Source: UBA5738 sp964470995
Lineage (GTDB): Bacteria; Patescibacteriota; Minisyncoccia; Minisyncoccales; UBA5738
Reading direction: 5' to 3'
Length of the DNA: 13,298 nt
Assembly (NCBI GenBank): GCA_964470995.1
Contig: CAYYEP010000021.1
Span: forward strand, 1 to 13,298
A program made the position numbers and the translations under genes. Below the pieces are notes generated by a model. It ran no database searches. It worked only from the letters and a program-made list of their open reading frames with translations, and had not been told where the DNA came from. Shown here piece by piece: positions 6,306-13,287 of this stretch; the stretch's first letter is position 1; each line of letters starts with the position of its first letter.

Positions 6306-6334
6306 ATTATATACCAAAAAAGACAATCCGCCAA
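6306..6334 (-). promoter_or_regulatory. Promoter giving a nearly leaderless SdpI-like mRNA
   Basis: On the minus strand TTGGCG (6329-6334), a 17-base spacer and a perfect TATAAT (6306-6311). The predicted transcription start, about 7 bases on, is within 0-3 bases of the ATG at 6297, and there is no Shine-Dalgarno between them. Confidence 0.65.
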
Positions 6335-6353
6335 AACAAATCTCGTCCGGACA

Positions 6354-7076
6354 TTAAGCGCCCGGCCGCAAATTTAAATAATATTTTCTTTTTTCTTCAC
6401 CAAACTGCTCAATGGCATAGCGCAACATTATCCGCGGCATTTTTTGATAATGCTTGAGTAAAAATTCTTCTTCAATTTCCTGTCCGCAGCGTTTGCCGAT
6501 TTCACGCAGCATCCAGCCAACCGCTTTGCGGATTAAATCTTCCCGGTCATCAGCCAGGATTTCAGCAATCTTTAACGCGTCGCCCGGGTCGCCTTTTTGA
6601 ATAAACCTGAAAGCCGCCAGCATAGCTATGCGCCGCTCCCAAATATTTTTGGACTTTGCCAGCTTTCGTAAAATCGTTCGCTCTTTATCTTCCAAATACA
6701 CACCGACAATCTTAGGTGCGGTACAATCTACCAAATCCCAATTGTTTATATACCGGGTATTAGCCAAATACAGGTTGAATATTTCTTGCCGCGTTTTTTG
6801 GCCGCCGCTCTCAAATTTTTTCACCAACACCAGCAATGCCGACAAGCGTTCCTCATGGAATTTGCTTGCCAGCATAATTTTTATACTTGGCAAGGAAATA
6901 TCGCGCCAATATCGTTCAATGATCATCCGCGTCTGCGGCACCATCACCCCCAAAAAAAAGTCACCCTCGGCATATTCGCCCGGTCCGGTCTTAAAAAACC
7001 TCTGTAAGTCTTTTGCTTTTTGCGGATCCGCCGCCGCGCGTAATTCTTTTCTTAAATCACTTAGATTGTTTTCCAT
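6354..7076 (-). CDS. alkD: AlkD-type DNA alkylation repair glycosylase
   Basis: A HEAT-like-repeat DNA glycosylase that removes N3- and N7-alkylated purines; cytoplasmic. The 240 residues are normal for the family and wholly alpha-helical in character. Active-site residues known from Bacillus cereus AlkD are kept: W113 and D117 in INNWDLVD (W109 and D113 in that enzyme), R148 in WERRIAM, and W188 in KAVGWMLRE. MPRIMLRYAIE (213-223) is the usual C-terminal signature. The start overlaps the end of the thermonuclease gene by 20 bases in another frame, so its translation is probably coupled to that gene; there is no separate Shine-Dalgarno. It appears to be the last gene of the surface protein-nuclease operon. 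No terminator is evident before the next promoter. Confidence 0.92.
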   Translation of the reverse strand: MENNLSDLRKELRAAADPQKAKDLQRFFKTGPGEYAEGDFFLGVMVPQTRMIIERYWRDISLPSIKIMLASKFHEERLSALLVLVKKFESGGQKTRQEIFNLYLANTRYINNWDLVDCTAPKIVGVYLEDKERTILRKLAKSKNIWERRIAMLAAFRFIQKGDPGDALKIAEILADDREDLIRKAVGWMLREIGKRCGQEIEEEFLLKHYQKMPRIMLRYAIEQFGEEKRKYYLNLRPGA

Positions 7077-7578
7077 CCCATTTGCAGCCGATTTTATTAT
7101 TTATGGCCTCGTTTTCGGCCTGGACGATATCAATCTTGTATTTTTGATTTTCGGGATAAAAACGGGCAATTGCCAAACCTTCGGCAACTAGTTGGTTATT
7201 AATATTCGCACCATCCAAAAAGATATATCTCAATTTTCGGCCGTATTGATCCTTATCTTCTTTGTCTGCCTCCAAACTGACAGTCTTGCCCAAAACTAAT
7301 TCTTCCAAACGCTGGCGAGCCGCGTCATAACACGGATAACCCCTTTCATCCGCATCTATTCCCAGCAAACGTAAATGGTCTCCGCCTGAAACAATGACCG
7401 TATCTCCGTCAATGATTTTGGTTACAACCACCTCTTCATTTTCCAAATTGACCCCTTCTTCAAGAACCCAATAATCTTTGATCGATGGCGCGCTCGGCAA
7501 AGCAAAAAGCACCAGCGCTGTTAACGCCAGTGCTCCCGCAATAATTATTTTTTTCAAAAACCCCATTTTGACCATCAT
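7057..7578 (-). CDS. Membrane-anchored or secreted thermonuclease (staphylococcal nuclease-like)
   Basis: A calcium-dependent nuclease of the SNase fold, cutting DNA and RNA, predicted outside the membrane. After MMVKMGFLKK, a hydrophobic segment (11-28) acts as a signal anchor or signal peptide; no convincing cleavage site is seen. The SNase domain spans about 50-168. Catalytic positions are kept: IDGDT (56-60, D59 matching staphylococcal D21), R70 (R35), D75 (D40), E78 (E43) and R114 in QYGRKLRYI (R87). The position of T41 is Ala (DADE for DTPE). C83 and C165 could form a disulfide, consistent with export. The ATG at 7578 overlaps the stop of the surface protein gene as TAATG, and the next codon is also ATG. 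At its far end it overlaps the AlkD gene by 20 bases. Confidence 0.92.
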   Translation of the reverse strand: MMVKMGFLKKIIIAGALALTALVLFALPSAPSIKDYWVLEEGVNLENEEVVVTKIIDGDTVIVSGGDHLRLLGIDADERGYPCYDAARQRLEELVLGKTVSLEADKEDKDQYGRKLRYIFLDGANINNQLVAEGLAIARFYPENQKYKIDIVQAENEAINNKIGCKWDGKQSK

Positions 7579-10500
7579 TATTCAGTCGGCCCCACCTCTT
7601 TCCACACCGGAATCGAAACCTGCTTATAGCCATACTCCTTGCTATCGGAACGGCCATTGGTATCCCTTATTTGCAGTTTAATCGTATTTTCACCCTTCGC
7701 CAAATTCGCCGACGCTTCAATTGAATTGGCCTCGCCAATCACGTTATCGTTAAATATCCATACCCTGCTGTTTATCGTTGCACCCGTGGAAGGTTTTGAA
7801 TAATTGCTCAAAGTATCGCTGCTGTCCCGGAAATAGACCATGGCTTCAACCGCGCCCCTTGGCAAAACATCATCGCAGTCGCCCCACAAAACCCCGTCAA
7901 ATGAACAAGCAAACCCCGCGCTGATATCTTCACGAACCTCAAGACCGTGGCTTATCGAATCGGTTTGAGTACCGTCGCTGACCGTTAGTGAAACGGTATA
8001 GTTGCCGCTCGCTATATCCGGCTGTAAAGCGCCATAACCCCCAGCTCCTGAAAATGTTTTGGAGAAATCATTGCCGCTTCCGGCCGTATCAAATCTCCAT
8101 ACCGATTGAGTTATCGAAGCTGGAGGAGTTGACCCATTATTAAGCTTGAATACGCAAGGCGTAGTGCTGCTGGGCCGGTAAGCCACCCATGTATCGCCGC
8201 CGCACGCACCGCCCGCACAGCCACCCGCGGCGCACTCGATTTCGGCCTTCAGCATCGGCTTGTCCTCTACTTTAATCATCACGAACGCTTCATTGGATTT
8301 ATTGCCATTATTGTCTTCATTCCAATAAACAAAACTGTCGATCCCGGAAAATCCATCCGACGGATTATAAATAAAGGAACCGTCCTGATTGAATATCAAC
8401 CTTCCGTTAGCGGTATCGCCAAACTCTTTATGCGCCGTCAGCGCCCCGCCCTCGGGATCCCAGTCATTTGCCAAAACGCCATTAGCGGTGGTAACAATAA
8501 GTTCACCGTTTTCCAAAACGCTATATGAATCCAGTTCAGCCACCGGTTCGCCGTCATTCTTGACTAAAATTGTTACCGTCGCAGGTGTTGAATTTTTGGA
8601 CGCATCTTTGGCCCGATAATTAAAAGTTGCCGTTCCGGTAAAATTGGTTTGCGGAGTATAGCTAAAACTGCCATTAGTCCGAAAATCAATCGTTCCATTA
8701 AGCTCGCCTCCAGAAATTATCTCGGCCGTCAATGGATCGCCGTCCGAATCCATATCATTAGCCAGTACCCCCGGTGCCGGAACGTTCAAAACCGTATTCC
8801 GATTGGTAACATAAGTATCGGGTGACGCTACCGGCGTACCGGTCGTATTATTAACCTGGATATTAACAATGGTAACTCCGGAATTGCCAACGCCGTCGCT
8901 GGCATAATATTTAAATGAATCCGACCCAAAATATTCGCTTTTCGGAACATAATTAAAACTGCCATCGCTTTGTAACGCGAGAGTTCCGTTTGCCGGGCCT
9001 TCGGCCTTTACCGCAGTCAAGGCATCTCCATTAGGGTCATTATCATTCACAAGCACCCCAACAAGCGCACCGACAATCAATCCGGACGAGTTTTTATCAA
9101 CCATATAAGAATCCGGATTTGCCGTCGGCAAATTATTGGTAACGCTCAAAGTAACCGTTAACGGCGCCGACTTGCCAAAACCGTCAAACGCTTGATAAGT
9201 AAAACTTTCATTACCGCTGGAAGCGGCGCCCGGAGTGTAGCTAAAACTGCCATCCGGGTTGAAATTTAAAGTTCCCTTGATATTGGATGTCGACAGCAAA
9301 ACCGCCGCCAGCGTGTCGCCGTCAGGATCATAGTCGTTTATCAATACGCCATTGCCCGCCGCCACATTCAATGTCGTCCCTCGGGCAACCGTATAAGCGT
9401 CATTATTCCCACGCGGCGCCGATTTCAAATAAGCCTCATGGAAAAAAAGGCTCCAATGCCAATGGTCAGCCCAATGGCTCCCGGAATAAACCGCGTACAA
9501 ACGCACCCTCCCCGTCATATTAATGTCATCCGGAATTTTAAATTTGCCTTCATAATGAACCGTATTCCCTACCGAATACAAATCCGCCCAAGTCAGCGTT
9601 CCAATCTTGCGCGCCTGATAATTCTTGCTTTGATCCAGATATTTTACGTGGTCTCCGCTTTTAAATCTTCTTTCCGTACGCTTTAAACTCTCATCATAAT
9701 AACTAACAGTAGAACAATCGCTAACCCCCATAGTTGCCAGAAACGGCTCTTGTTTGGAACCGTAACAATTCCGGCATTCCCCGCACGAGCAATCCTCCAA
9801 CAGATCGGAACTGTTAAAAGTCCGACCGCGGCAATCGATATAGGGCATATCCCTATCTTCCGTAAGATAAAGGGTAAGTTTATTGTTAAATAAGGCATTA
9901 CCGCAACCAGCAACGCGCAACGTTCCCTTAAAATCAATATATTCGCCCGGGCTAAACGTTTTCCACCTCTCCGGACTACTGACCACAATTACGGTACTCT
10001 CGCTGTTTGGGCCGCCGTTTAATGTTTCGATTGCCGCTTGGCCGTCTCCAGCTCCAAAAACCATTCCCAAACCCGCCAGCAAAACTGCCGCAATTTGAGT
10101 ATTTTTTTTGCCGCGGCGCCTAATGATAAGCGCGACAATCACAGCCGCAACAACCGCCGCCAGCGCCACAATCGGCCAATTTACTTCTTTCTCCGAACCC
10201 GCCGGCGGGGTTGCGACAACATCCTGGCCGGACATCGATTCTTGGTTGGTTTTTATCTGATATCCGTAAACATCCAGAATCTTGCCATCCCTAACTATCT
10301 TAACCTCGATCCTGGGATTGCTAATGTCAATTTTAATGGGGACTTTGATTGTTTCATGTCCGCCATTCAATTCAAGCTCTTTCATTCCTTCACCCGCCTC
10401 TTGTCCTCCACCATCAAAAATTTTCGCTTCCAAACTCCCCATTCCTAATTTCACATTGCCGTCCGCCGGACCCGTATAATCGATTGCAACTTCCGCCTCT

Positions 10501-11375
10501 TCGCCGGCGCGGTAAAATTCCTTGTCAGTCGCCGCAAACATAATTTTGGCATTCTCGCCGCTGATTATCCAGCGAAAATATATTGGGTTTGAAATTACCT
10601 TTTTTGACTTTTCATCATAAAACTCAACCTTGGACAAATAAGTTTCCGGCTCCGAAATTACCGGCAGAGAAACATCGATGCCGGTCTTTTCTCCGGCTTT
10701 AACGGCCATAACTTCACCGTTCGCCTCATCAATAACCTTGCCGCCGCTATTGCGCACATAGCTGGTTATCCGATAAAAACCGGTTATATCCGAATTACCG
10801 CTATTAACAATATCAAAAACCGCCGCCGGCTTGTCTCCTGGGTTATAATAAATCCCTCCCGCCGGATCAAGCTGTTTTCCATCGACCAGCATCCATCCAT
10901 TCCCAAGACTCACAAAATCGCCCGCTTCCGCGATTTTTATTTTTTTATCCGACCACGACAAATCCTCACCCCTTCCCGCGATCAGCTGAACCCTGAAAAT
11001 CAGCTCTCCCGCAGGTAAATTGGAAGGCAAAATATACGAAAAGTCACGCACCGCCACTTCTTCGGCCGCCATATCAAACTTTTCCAAGTCATCGGTTTCG
11101 CTGACCAGCTTAATGGAGGAATTGGTGTCTCCGGTTTTTTGCAACAATAAAAATCTAAACGACAAATCGCCGACAGCGCCGCCGGATTGGTTGGAAAGAC
11201 GAACGTTTCCTTCAATTTTTTCACCGGCATTAAAATCGTTTTTGCTTAAATTGGGACCGTCGGTAAAATAAATTTGGGGCGCGATCATCGCGCTAACCGA
11301 AAACGCCGCACAAATAAGACCCAAAACAACAACCCCACGTAAAAAACCCTCCTTCTTTCTTTTTGTTTTATGCAT
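7578..11375 (-). CDS. Large two-lobed surface protein with cadherin-like and PKD-like domains
   Basis: This 1265-residue exported protein is probably structural or adhesive. A signal peptide (1-29, VSA before the cut) leads an N-terminal lobe of beta-rich, unrecognised sequence (30-395). A hydrophobic helix (401-418), RRRGKK (419-424) and a second hydrophobic stretch (428-443) follow, together a likely membrane hairpin. The outer lobe has a cysteine-bearing region (C491, C515, C529, C531, C534, C537, C554), then four cadherin-like repeats of about 92-97 residues with Ca-binding motifs NDYDPDGD, NDNDPNGD, NDMDSDGD and NDWDPEGG. Two PKD-like domains end it (about 1045-1148 and 1150-1258). It is the first gene of a probable operon with the thermonuclease (TAATG overlap). 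No Shine-Dalgarno precedes the ATG; the leader is A-rich. The second hydrophobic stretch followed by GQAA also resembles a signal peptide, so this may be a fusion of two ancestral proteins. Confidence 0.85.
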   Translation of the reverse strand: MHKTKRKKEGFLRGVVVLGLICAAFSVSAMIAPQIYFTDGPNLSKNDFNAGEKIEGNVRLSNQSGGAVGDLSFRFLLLQKTGDTNSSIKLVSETDDLEKFDMAAEEVAVRDFSYILPSNLPAGELIFRVQLIAGRGEDLSWSDKKIKIAEAGDFVSLGNGWMLVDGKQLDPAGGIYYNPGDKPAAVFDIVNSGNSDITGFYRITSYVRNSGGKVIDEANGEVMAVKAGEKTGIDVSLPVISEPETYLSKVEFYDEKSKKVISNPIYFRWIISGENAKIMFAATDKEFYRAGEEAEVAIDYTGPADGNVKLGMGSLEAKIFDGGGQEAGEGMKELELNGGHETIKVPIKIDISNPRIEVKIVRDGKILDVYGYQIKTNQESMSGQDVVATPPAGSEKEVNWPIVALAAVVAAVIVALIIRRRGKKNTQIAAVLLAGLGMVFGAGDGQAAIETLNGGPNSESTVIVVSSPERWKTFSPGEYIDFKGTLRVAGCGNALFNNKLTLYLTEDRDMPYIDCRGRTFNSSDLLEDCSCGECRNCYGSKQEPFLATMGVSDCSTVSYYDESLKRTERRFKSGDHVKYLDQSKNYQARKIGTLTWADLYSVGNTVHYEGKFKIPDDINMTGRVRLYAVYSGSHWADHWHWSLFFHEAYLKSAPRGNNDAYTVARGTTLNVAAGNGVLINDYDPDGDTLAAVLLSTSNIKGTLNFNPDGSFSYTPGAASSGNESFTYQAFDGFGKSAPLTVTLSVTNNLPTANPDSYMVDKNSSGLIVGALVGVLVNDNDPNGDALTAVKAEGPANGTLALQSDGSFNYVPKSEYFGSDSFKYYASDGVGNSGVTIVNIQVNNTTGTPVASPDTYVTNRNTVLNVPAPGVLANDMDSDGDPLTAEIISGGELNGTIDFRTNGSFSYTPQTNFTGTATFNYRAKDASKNSTPATVTILVKNDGEPVAELDSYSVLENGELIVTTANGVLANDWDPEGGALTAHKEFGDTANGRLIFNQDGSFIYNPSDGFSGIDSFVYWNEDNNGNKSNEAFVMIKVEDKPMLKAEIECAAGGCAGGACGGDTWVAYRPSSTTPCVFKLNNGSTPPASITQSVWRFDTAGSGNDFSKTFSGAGGYGALQPDIASGNYTVSLTVSDGTQTDSISHGLEVREDISAGFACSFDGVLWGDCDDVLPRGAVEAMVYFRDSSDTLSNYSKPSTGATINSRVWIFNDNVIGEANSIEASANLAKGENTIKLQIRDTNGRSDSKEYGYKQVSIPVWKEVGPTE
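7602..8243 (-). other. Two C-terminal PKD-like domains of the surface protein
   Basis: Residues 1045-1148 contain a PKD-like core (VWRFDTAGSGNDF then SGNYTVSLTVSDGTQTDS). Residues 1150-1258 repeat the pattern (VWIFNDNVIG then KGENTIKLQIRDTNGRSDS). Both have Cys pairs: C1048, C1053, C1058 and C1074 in the first, C1157 and C1167 in the second. PKD domains usually serve as spacers or carbohydrate/protein-binding modules on cell surfaces. Confidence 0.6.
8259..9407 (-). repeat. Four tandem cadherin-like (Big_9-type) repeats in the surface protein
   Basis: Units at about residues 657-747, 751-843, 847-940 and 943-1039. Each has the order D(A/S/T)Y, GVL-ND-D-DGD, then DGSF-Y-P, then F-Y-A-D. The first three keep a full DxDxDGD-like calcium site; the fourth has Glu-Gly-Gly where the others have acid-Gly-Asp. 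The units are strongly diverged in sequence, so this is an old protein-level repeat, not a recent DNA duplication. Confidence 0.8.
10102..10175 (-). other. Central membrane hairpin of the surface protein over an A8 run
   Basis: The first helix (residues 401-418) is followed at once by RRRGKKNTQ, and then a second hydrophobic stretch that runs on to about residue 443. The Lys-Lys-Asn codons AAA AAA AAT form A8 on the coding strand (T8 at 10102-10109). A one-base slip there would end the protein after 27 (loss of one A) or 44 (gain of one A) codons, leaving an anchored N-terminal lobe. Confidence 0.6.
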
Positions 11376-11552
11376 TTTTTTTATTTACGCCAGAAGACCT
11401 CAAAGCTATGCCCGAGGTAATTTATATAAAAAACCCGATTTGCCTTACTAAGCAAAAATTTTTCGCATCCATATATTTATAATAAAGTTCCCGCCATAAA
11501 AAACAAGACTGCGCCGGCTTAAGCCGGCTTGCGCGATTGCGTAAAACGCGCC
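11376..11552. other. Intergenic region between the patatin gene and the surface protein gene
   Basis: The left part is the A-rich leader of the surface protein gene, with A8 just before its ATG. It has a weak 5-bp inverted repeat, ACCTC/GAGGT (11397-11418). AT-rich -10-like hexamers occur (TATATA at 11423-11428 and TATAAA near 11475-11480 on the minus strand), but none has a good -35 at the right distance, so I call no promoter. The right part holds the patatin terminator hairpin. Confidence 0.5.
11501..11528 (-). terminator. Probable terminator of the patatin gene
   Basis: GCCGGC-TTAA-GCCGGC, a perfect 6-bp GC-rich stem (11513-11528), can extend by two further G-C pairs across a small bulge. 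On the minus strand GCAGTCTTG and then T6 follow, so the T-run is about 9 bases late. It starts about 25 bases after the patatin stop. The spacing makes it less than ideal. Confidence 0.5.
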
Positions 11553-12329
11553 TTACGAAAGCAAAAGAAGCAAATCCTTAATTTGCCGGGCCGCATTTGC
11601 TCGTCCTTGAACCGCGATTTCTTCCATTTTGTAAAAATCAAACCATCGGTACTGGTTCACCCTGGGCTTGAAGCAAAAATCACATTGCTTTTCGTAAAAC
11701 CGGCTCAATTCCTTCTCAAAAATATCCAGTGCCCGCCCCGCAATCTCAAAACGGTTCATCCGTCCCGCCGCGTCGTTGTTAATGGAATCCACCGCGTAGA
11801 TTGACGACCCAACTATAAAATCCGCACCCGCGGCGCGCGCCGCTTCAACCGGCAGGTTATGCGTCGTACCGCCATCGATATACCATCTCTCTTTTATCTT
11901 TCTGGCTGTAAAAACTCCCGGATAAACCGACGATGCCATCACGCACCCGACCGGATCCTCGCCTTCAAAAAAAACTTCGCTTTCGCCAGTCGCTAAATTA
12001 GTAGCCAGACACCGAAAGGGAATTGCCATATCTTCAAATTTCTTGCCGCCGCATAAATCCCGCAACGCGCGATCAATATAGTTAAAAGCCGTGTCCGGGC
12101 CGGTCGCGAAAAAAAAACGGTTTTTCTGTGCAAGTTCCATCAACGCGCCCTCGTAAAATTTATGCAAAGTCTCCAAACCCCCGGCCGCATACGCCAGCCC
12201 GATGATCGCGCCGCTCGAAACGCCGCAAACAACATCAACTTTCACGCCGGCCTTTTCAAGCTCTTCGATAACGCCGATATGCGCCACCCCCAAAGCCCCG
12301 CCGCCGCTCAATGCCAATCCGATCTTCAT
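11553..12329 (-). CDS. Patatin-like phospholipase, RssA/YlbK type
   Basis: A serine acyl hydrolase using a Ser-Asp dyad, likely acting on phospholipids or other acyl esters in the cytoplasm or at the inner membrane face, since no signal peptide is present. The 258 residues begin MKIGLALSGGGALGVAHIGV with the oxyanion-hole loop GGGALG (9-14). The nucleophile is S38 in GVSSG (36-40), and the catalytic Asp is D152 in IDGG (151-154). MASSVYPGVF (131-140) and NLPVEAARAAGADFIVG (158-174) are typical of the bacterial RssA-like group. Length is near normal for the family, so no extra domain is fused. The ATG is set by the conserved N-terminus. It stands alone between two terminators; a CATAAT abuts the ATG, but no promoter at a workable distance is clear. 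The substrate is unknown. Confidence 0.93.
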   Translation of the reverse strand: MKIGLALSGGGALGVAHIGVIEELEKAGVKVDVVCGVSSGAIIGLAYAAGGLETLHKFYEGALMELAQKNRFFFATGPDTAFNYIDRALRDLCGGKKFEDMAIPFRCLATNLATGESEVFFEGEDPVGCVMASSVYPGVFTARKIKERWYIDGGTTHNLPVEAARAAGADFIVGSSIYAVDSINNDAAGRMNRFEIAGRALDIFEKELSRFYEKQCDFCFKPRVNQYRWFDFYKMEEIAVQGRANAARQIKDLLLLLS

Positions 12330-12373
12330 ATTATGGTATTTAATAATGGATTATCAATTATCTGATTTTAACA

Positions 12374-12443
12374 CAAAAAAACCCTCGGCCCCGAACCGGA
12401 ACACAAAAACGGAAACGGAAATCCAAAACCATCCTCCCGTTTC
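12374..12443 (-). terminator. Terminator region after the GerMN gene
   Basis: On the minus strand GAAACGG and CCGTTTC pair perfectly (7 bp, 12412-12443) across an 18-base loop, followed by CG-TTTTT (12405-12411). A second, longer T7 run (12374-12380) follows a GC-rich stretch about 25 bases on, but I see no strong stem there. The rest of the 123-base gap to the patatin ATG is AT-rich with no gene. Confidence 0.45.
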
Positions 12444-12452
12444 TCTAAAAAA

Positions 12453-12968
12453 TTACGGCTGGAACAAGGTTCCCGGAAGATAGCGGACATCGTTAATGCC
12501 GGCAAATTGCTTGGCCGTAGCTTCAATTTGATACCACAAAATAACAGCACGGCATGATCCTCCGCTGGTAGCGCTGTTGGGATCCAAAAATTCAAGCGTC
12601 AAAACACCGCTATCCAAATCGGCGCCGACAAACTCCAGCGCGGGCAAAGGAAATTCAGTGGTAATACCCGCCGCTTTTTCGCTCTCGGTGATACCGCCTT
12701 TCAACAAAAGCCTTACGGCATCCTGAATAGGCGTAGTCGTTGAAGAAATAGAACGAGTCACCGGCACCAAGCCGGCGCGGCTGCACAAAATATTCCCCGC
12801 AGCGTCTTTGTCGGCATCCGGATTATAATAATAAAGAAAAATATCGCGGTTCAAACCCGTGTCCGTAAGCGAAGGAAGCGGCGCCACCTCATTATTCCGG
12901 AAAATAAGAACCGCGCCAACCGCCAAAATAACCAAAGCGGCAAGAATTATAAAAAGTTTATTTTGCAT
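12453..12968 (-). CDS. Membrane-tethered GerMN-domain protein
   Basis: A small exported protein with one GerMN domain, the module found in Bacillus GerM and in LpqB-like lipoproteins. Its molecular function is unsettled, with links to cell-envelope or spore-wall processes. From the ATG at 12968 it has 171 residues. MQNK then a hydrophobic segment (5-23) forms a signal anchor; there is no lipobox cysteine. GerMN spans about 42-164: DIFLYYYNPDADKD, LCSRAGLVPVTR, TPIQDAVRLLLKG, LTLEFLD and a final VRYLPG. C62 and C139 may form a disulfide. The frame is open 29 codons further upstream, but that part has no signal-like character and would overlap the divergent region, so I chose Met 30. It is divergent from the plus-strand mini-gene. 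No clear Shine-Dalgarno is seen; TATATA repeats just upstream could be a -10. Confidence 0.85.
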   Translation of the reverse strand: MQNKLFIILAALVILAVGAVLIFRNNEVAPLPSLTDTGLNRDIFLYYYNPDADKDAAGNILCSRAGLVPVTRSISSTTTPIQDAVRLLLKGGITESEKAAGITTEFPLPALEFVGADLDSGVLTLEFLDPNSATSGGSCRAVILWYQIEATAKQFAGINDVRYLPGTLFQP

Positions 12969-13069
12969 ACATATCTTGTATATATAAAGATTACATTTTT
13001 TCGCGTTAACCGCCAATGAAAGGATTCTATTTGACAACCCGCCGATATTCAGCAAAAAAAGCGGCGGAT

Positions 13070-13098
13070 TTGATTTTTATCCGTTTTGGAGATATTAA
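13070..13098 (+). promoter_or_regulatory. Possible promoter of the plus-strand mini-gene
   Basis: TTGATT (13070-13075), a 17-base spacer and TATTAA (13093-13098), each 4 of 6 matches. The predicted start near 13105 coincides with the first base of the start-codon hairpin. Moderate support only. Confidence 0.4.
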
Positions 13099-13104
13099 AC
13101 AAAT

Positions 13105-13131
13105 ACGCAATAAAAAGGAGGTTGATTGCGT
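13105..13131 (+). promoter_or_regulatory. Hairpin enclosing the Shine-Dalgarno and pairing the GTG start of the mini-gene
   Basis: ACGCAAT (13105-13111) is the exact reverse complement of ATTGCGT (13125-13131). The 13-base loop carries AAGGAGG, and the 3' arm includes the first two bases of the GTG start (13130-13132). A U-G pair can add an eighth step. The fold leaves the Shine-Dalgarno exposed but pairs the start codon, a form expected of a translational switch. Confidence 0.5.
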
Positions 13132-13249
13132 GCAAGTAAATGTAGAAACTACGCCAGGTGGTTATTCAATAATCGGGCTCAATTTTGGCCCAAGCAAAGC
13201 CGGAGCACTCGACATCCCCGGTATAAGATACGGTTTGGGAATATCCTAA
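13130..13249 (+). CDS. Small plus-strand gene (39 aa), unrecognised
   Basis: GTG start with AAAAGGAGG ending 8 bases before it, the strongest Shine-Dalgarno in the window, then 39 codons to TAA and an intrinsic terminator 18 bases later. The product begins (M)QVNVETTPGGYS and is rich in Gly (7 of 39), Ile, Leu and Pro, without Cys, and ends GIRYGLGIS. It has no transmembrane segment or obvious signal. The frame is open upstream to an ATG at 13016 (77 codons total), but that ATG has no ribosome site. I recognise no family; it could be a small regulatory peptide, an antisense-side leftover of a longer gene, or a precursor peptide. It is divergent from the GerMN gene. Confidence 0.55.
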   Translation: MQVNVETTPGGYSIIGLNFGPSKAGALDIPGIRYGLGIS

Positions 13250-13267
13250 ATTCAGGGACTAATCAGG

Positions 13268-13287
13268 ACACCGCGAGGTGTTTTTTA
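13268..13287 (+). terminator. Intrinsic terminator of the plus-strand mini-gene
   Basis: ACACC-GCGA-GGTGT, a perfect 5-bp stem with a GNRA tetraloop, followed by a T6 run that begins within the stem end. It lies 18 bases after the TAA at 13249. Confidence 0.8.

Noticed and set aside
8259..9407. Cadherin-like repeats as recent DNA duplications or a CRISPR-like array
   Set aside because: The units are 92-97 codons long, strongly diverged at the DNA level and in frame; they are protein domains. No CRISPR repeat-spacer pattern exists in the window.
9683..9988. A 101-codon minus-strand frame inside the surface protein gene
   Set aside because: It overlaps the outer lobe in another frame with no ribosome site and an unconvincing product; it is out of frame noise.
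12330..12365. TTGATA-16-CATAAT as promoter of the patatin gene
   Set aside because: The CATAAT directly abuts the ATG, so transcription would start inside the coding region and lose the start codon.
12969..13055. Longer GerMN start (29 extra residues) at 13055
   Set aside because: The extra residues have no signal character, and Met 30 gives the expected short basic N-terminus before the membrane segment. The longer form would also overlap the divergent plus-strand region.
13016..13129. Upstream extension of the plus-strand mini-gene from the ATG at 13016
   Set aside because: No Shine-Dalgarno precedes that ATG, while GTG at 13130 has a strong one. The frame is open but I cannot show that the extra 38 codons are translated, so the short form is preferred, with doubt.
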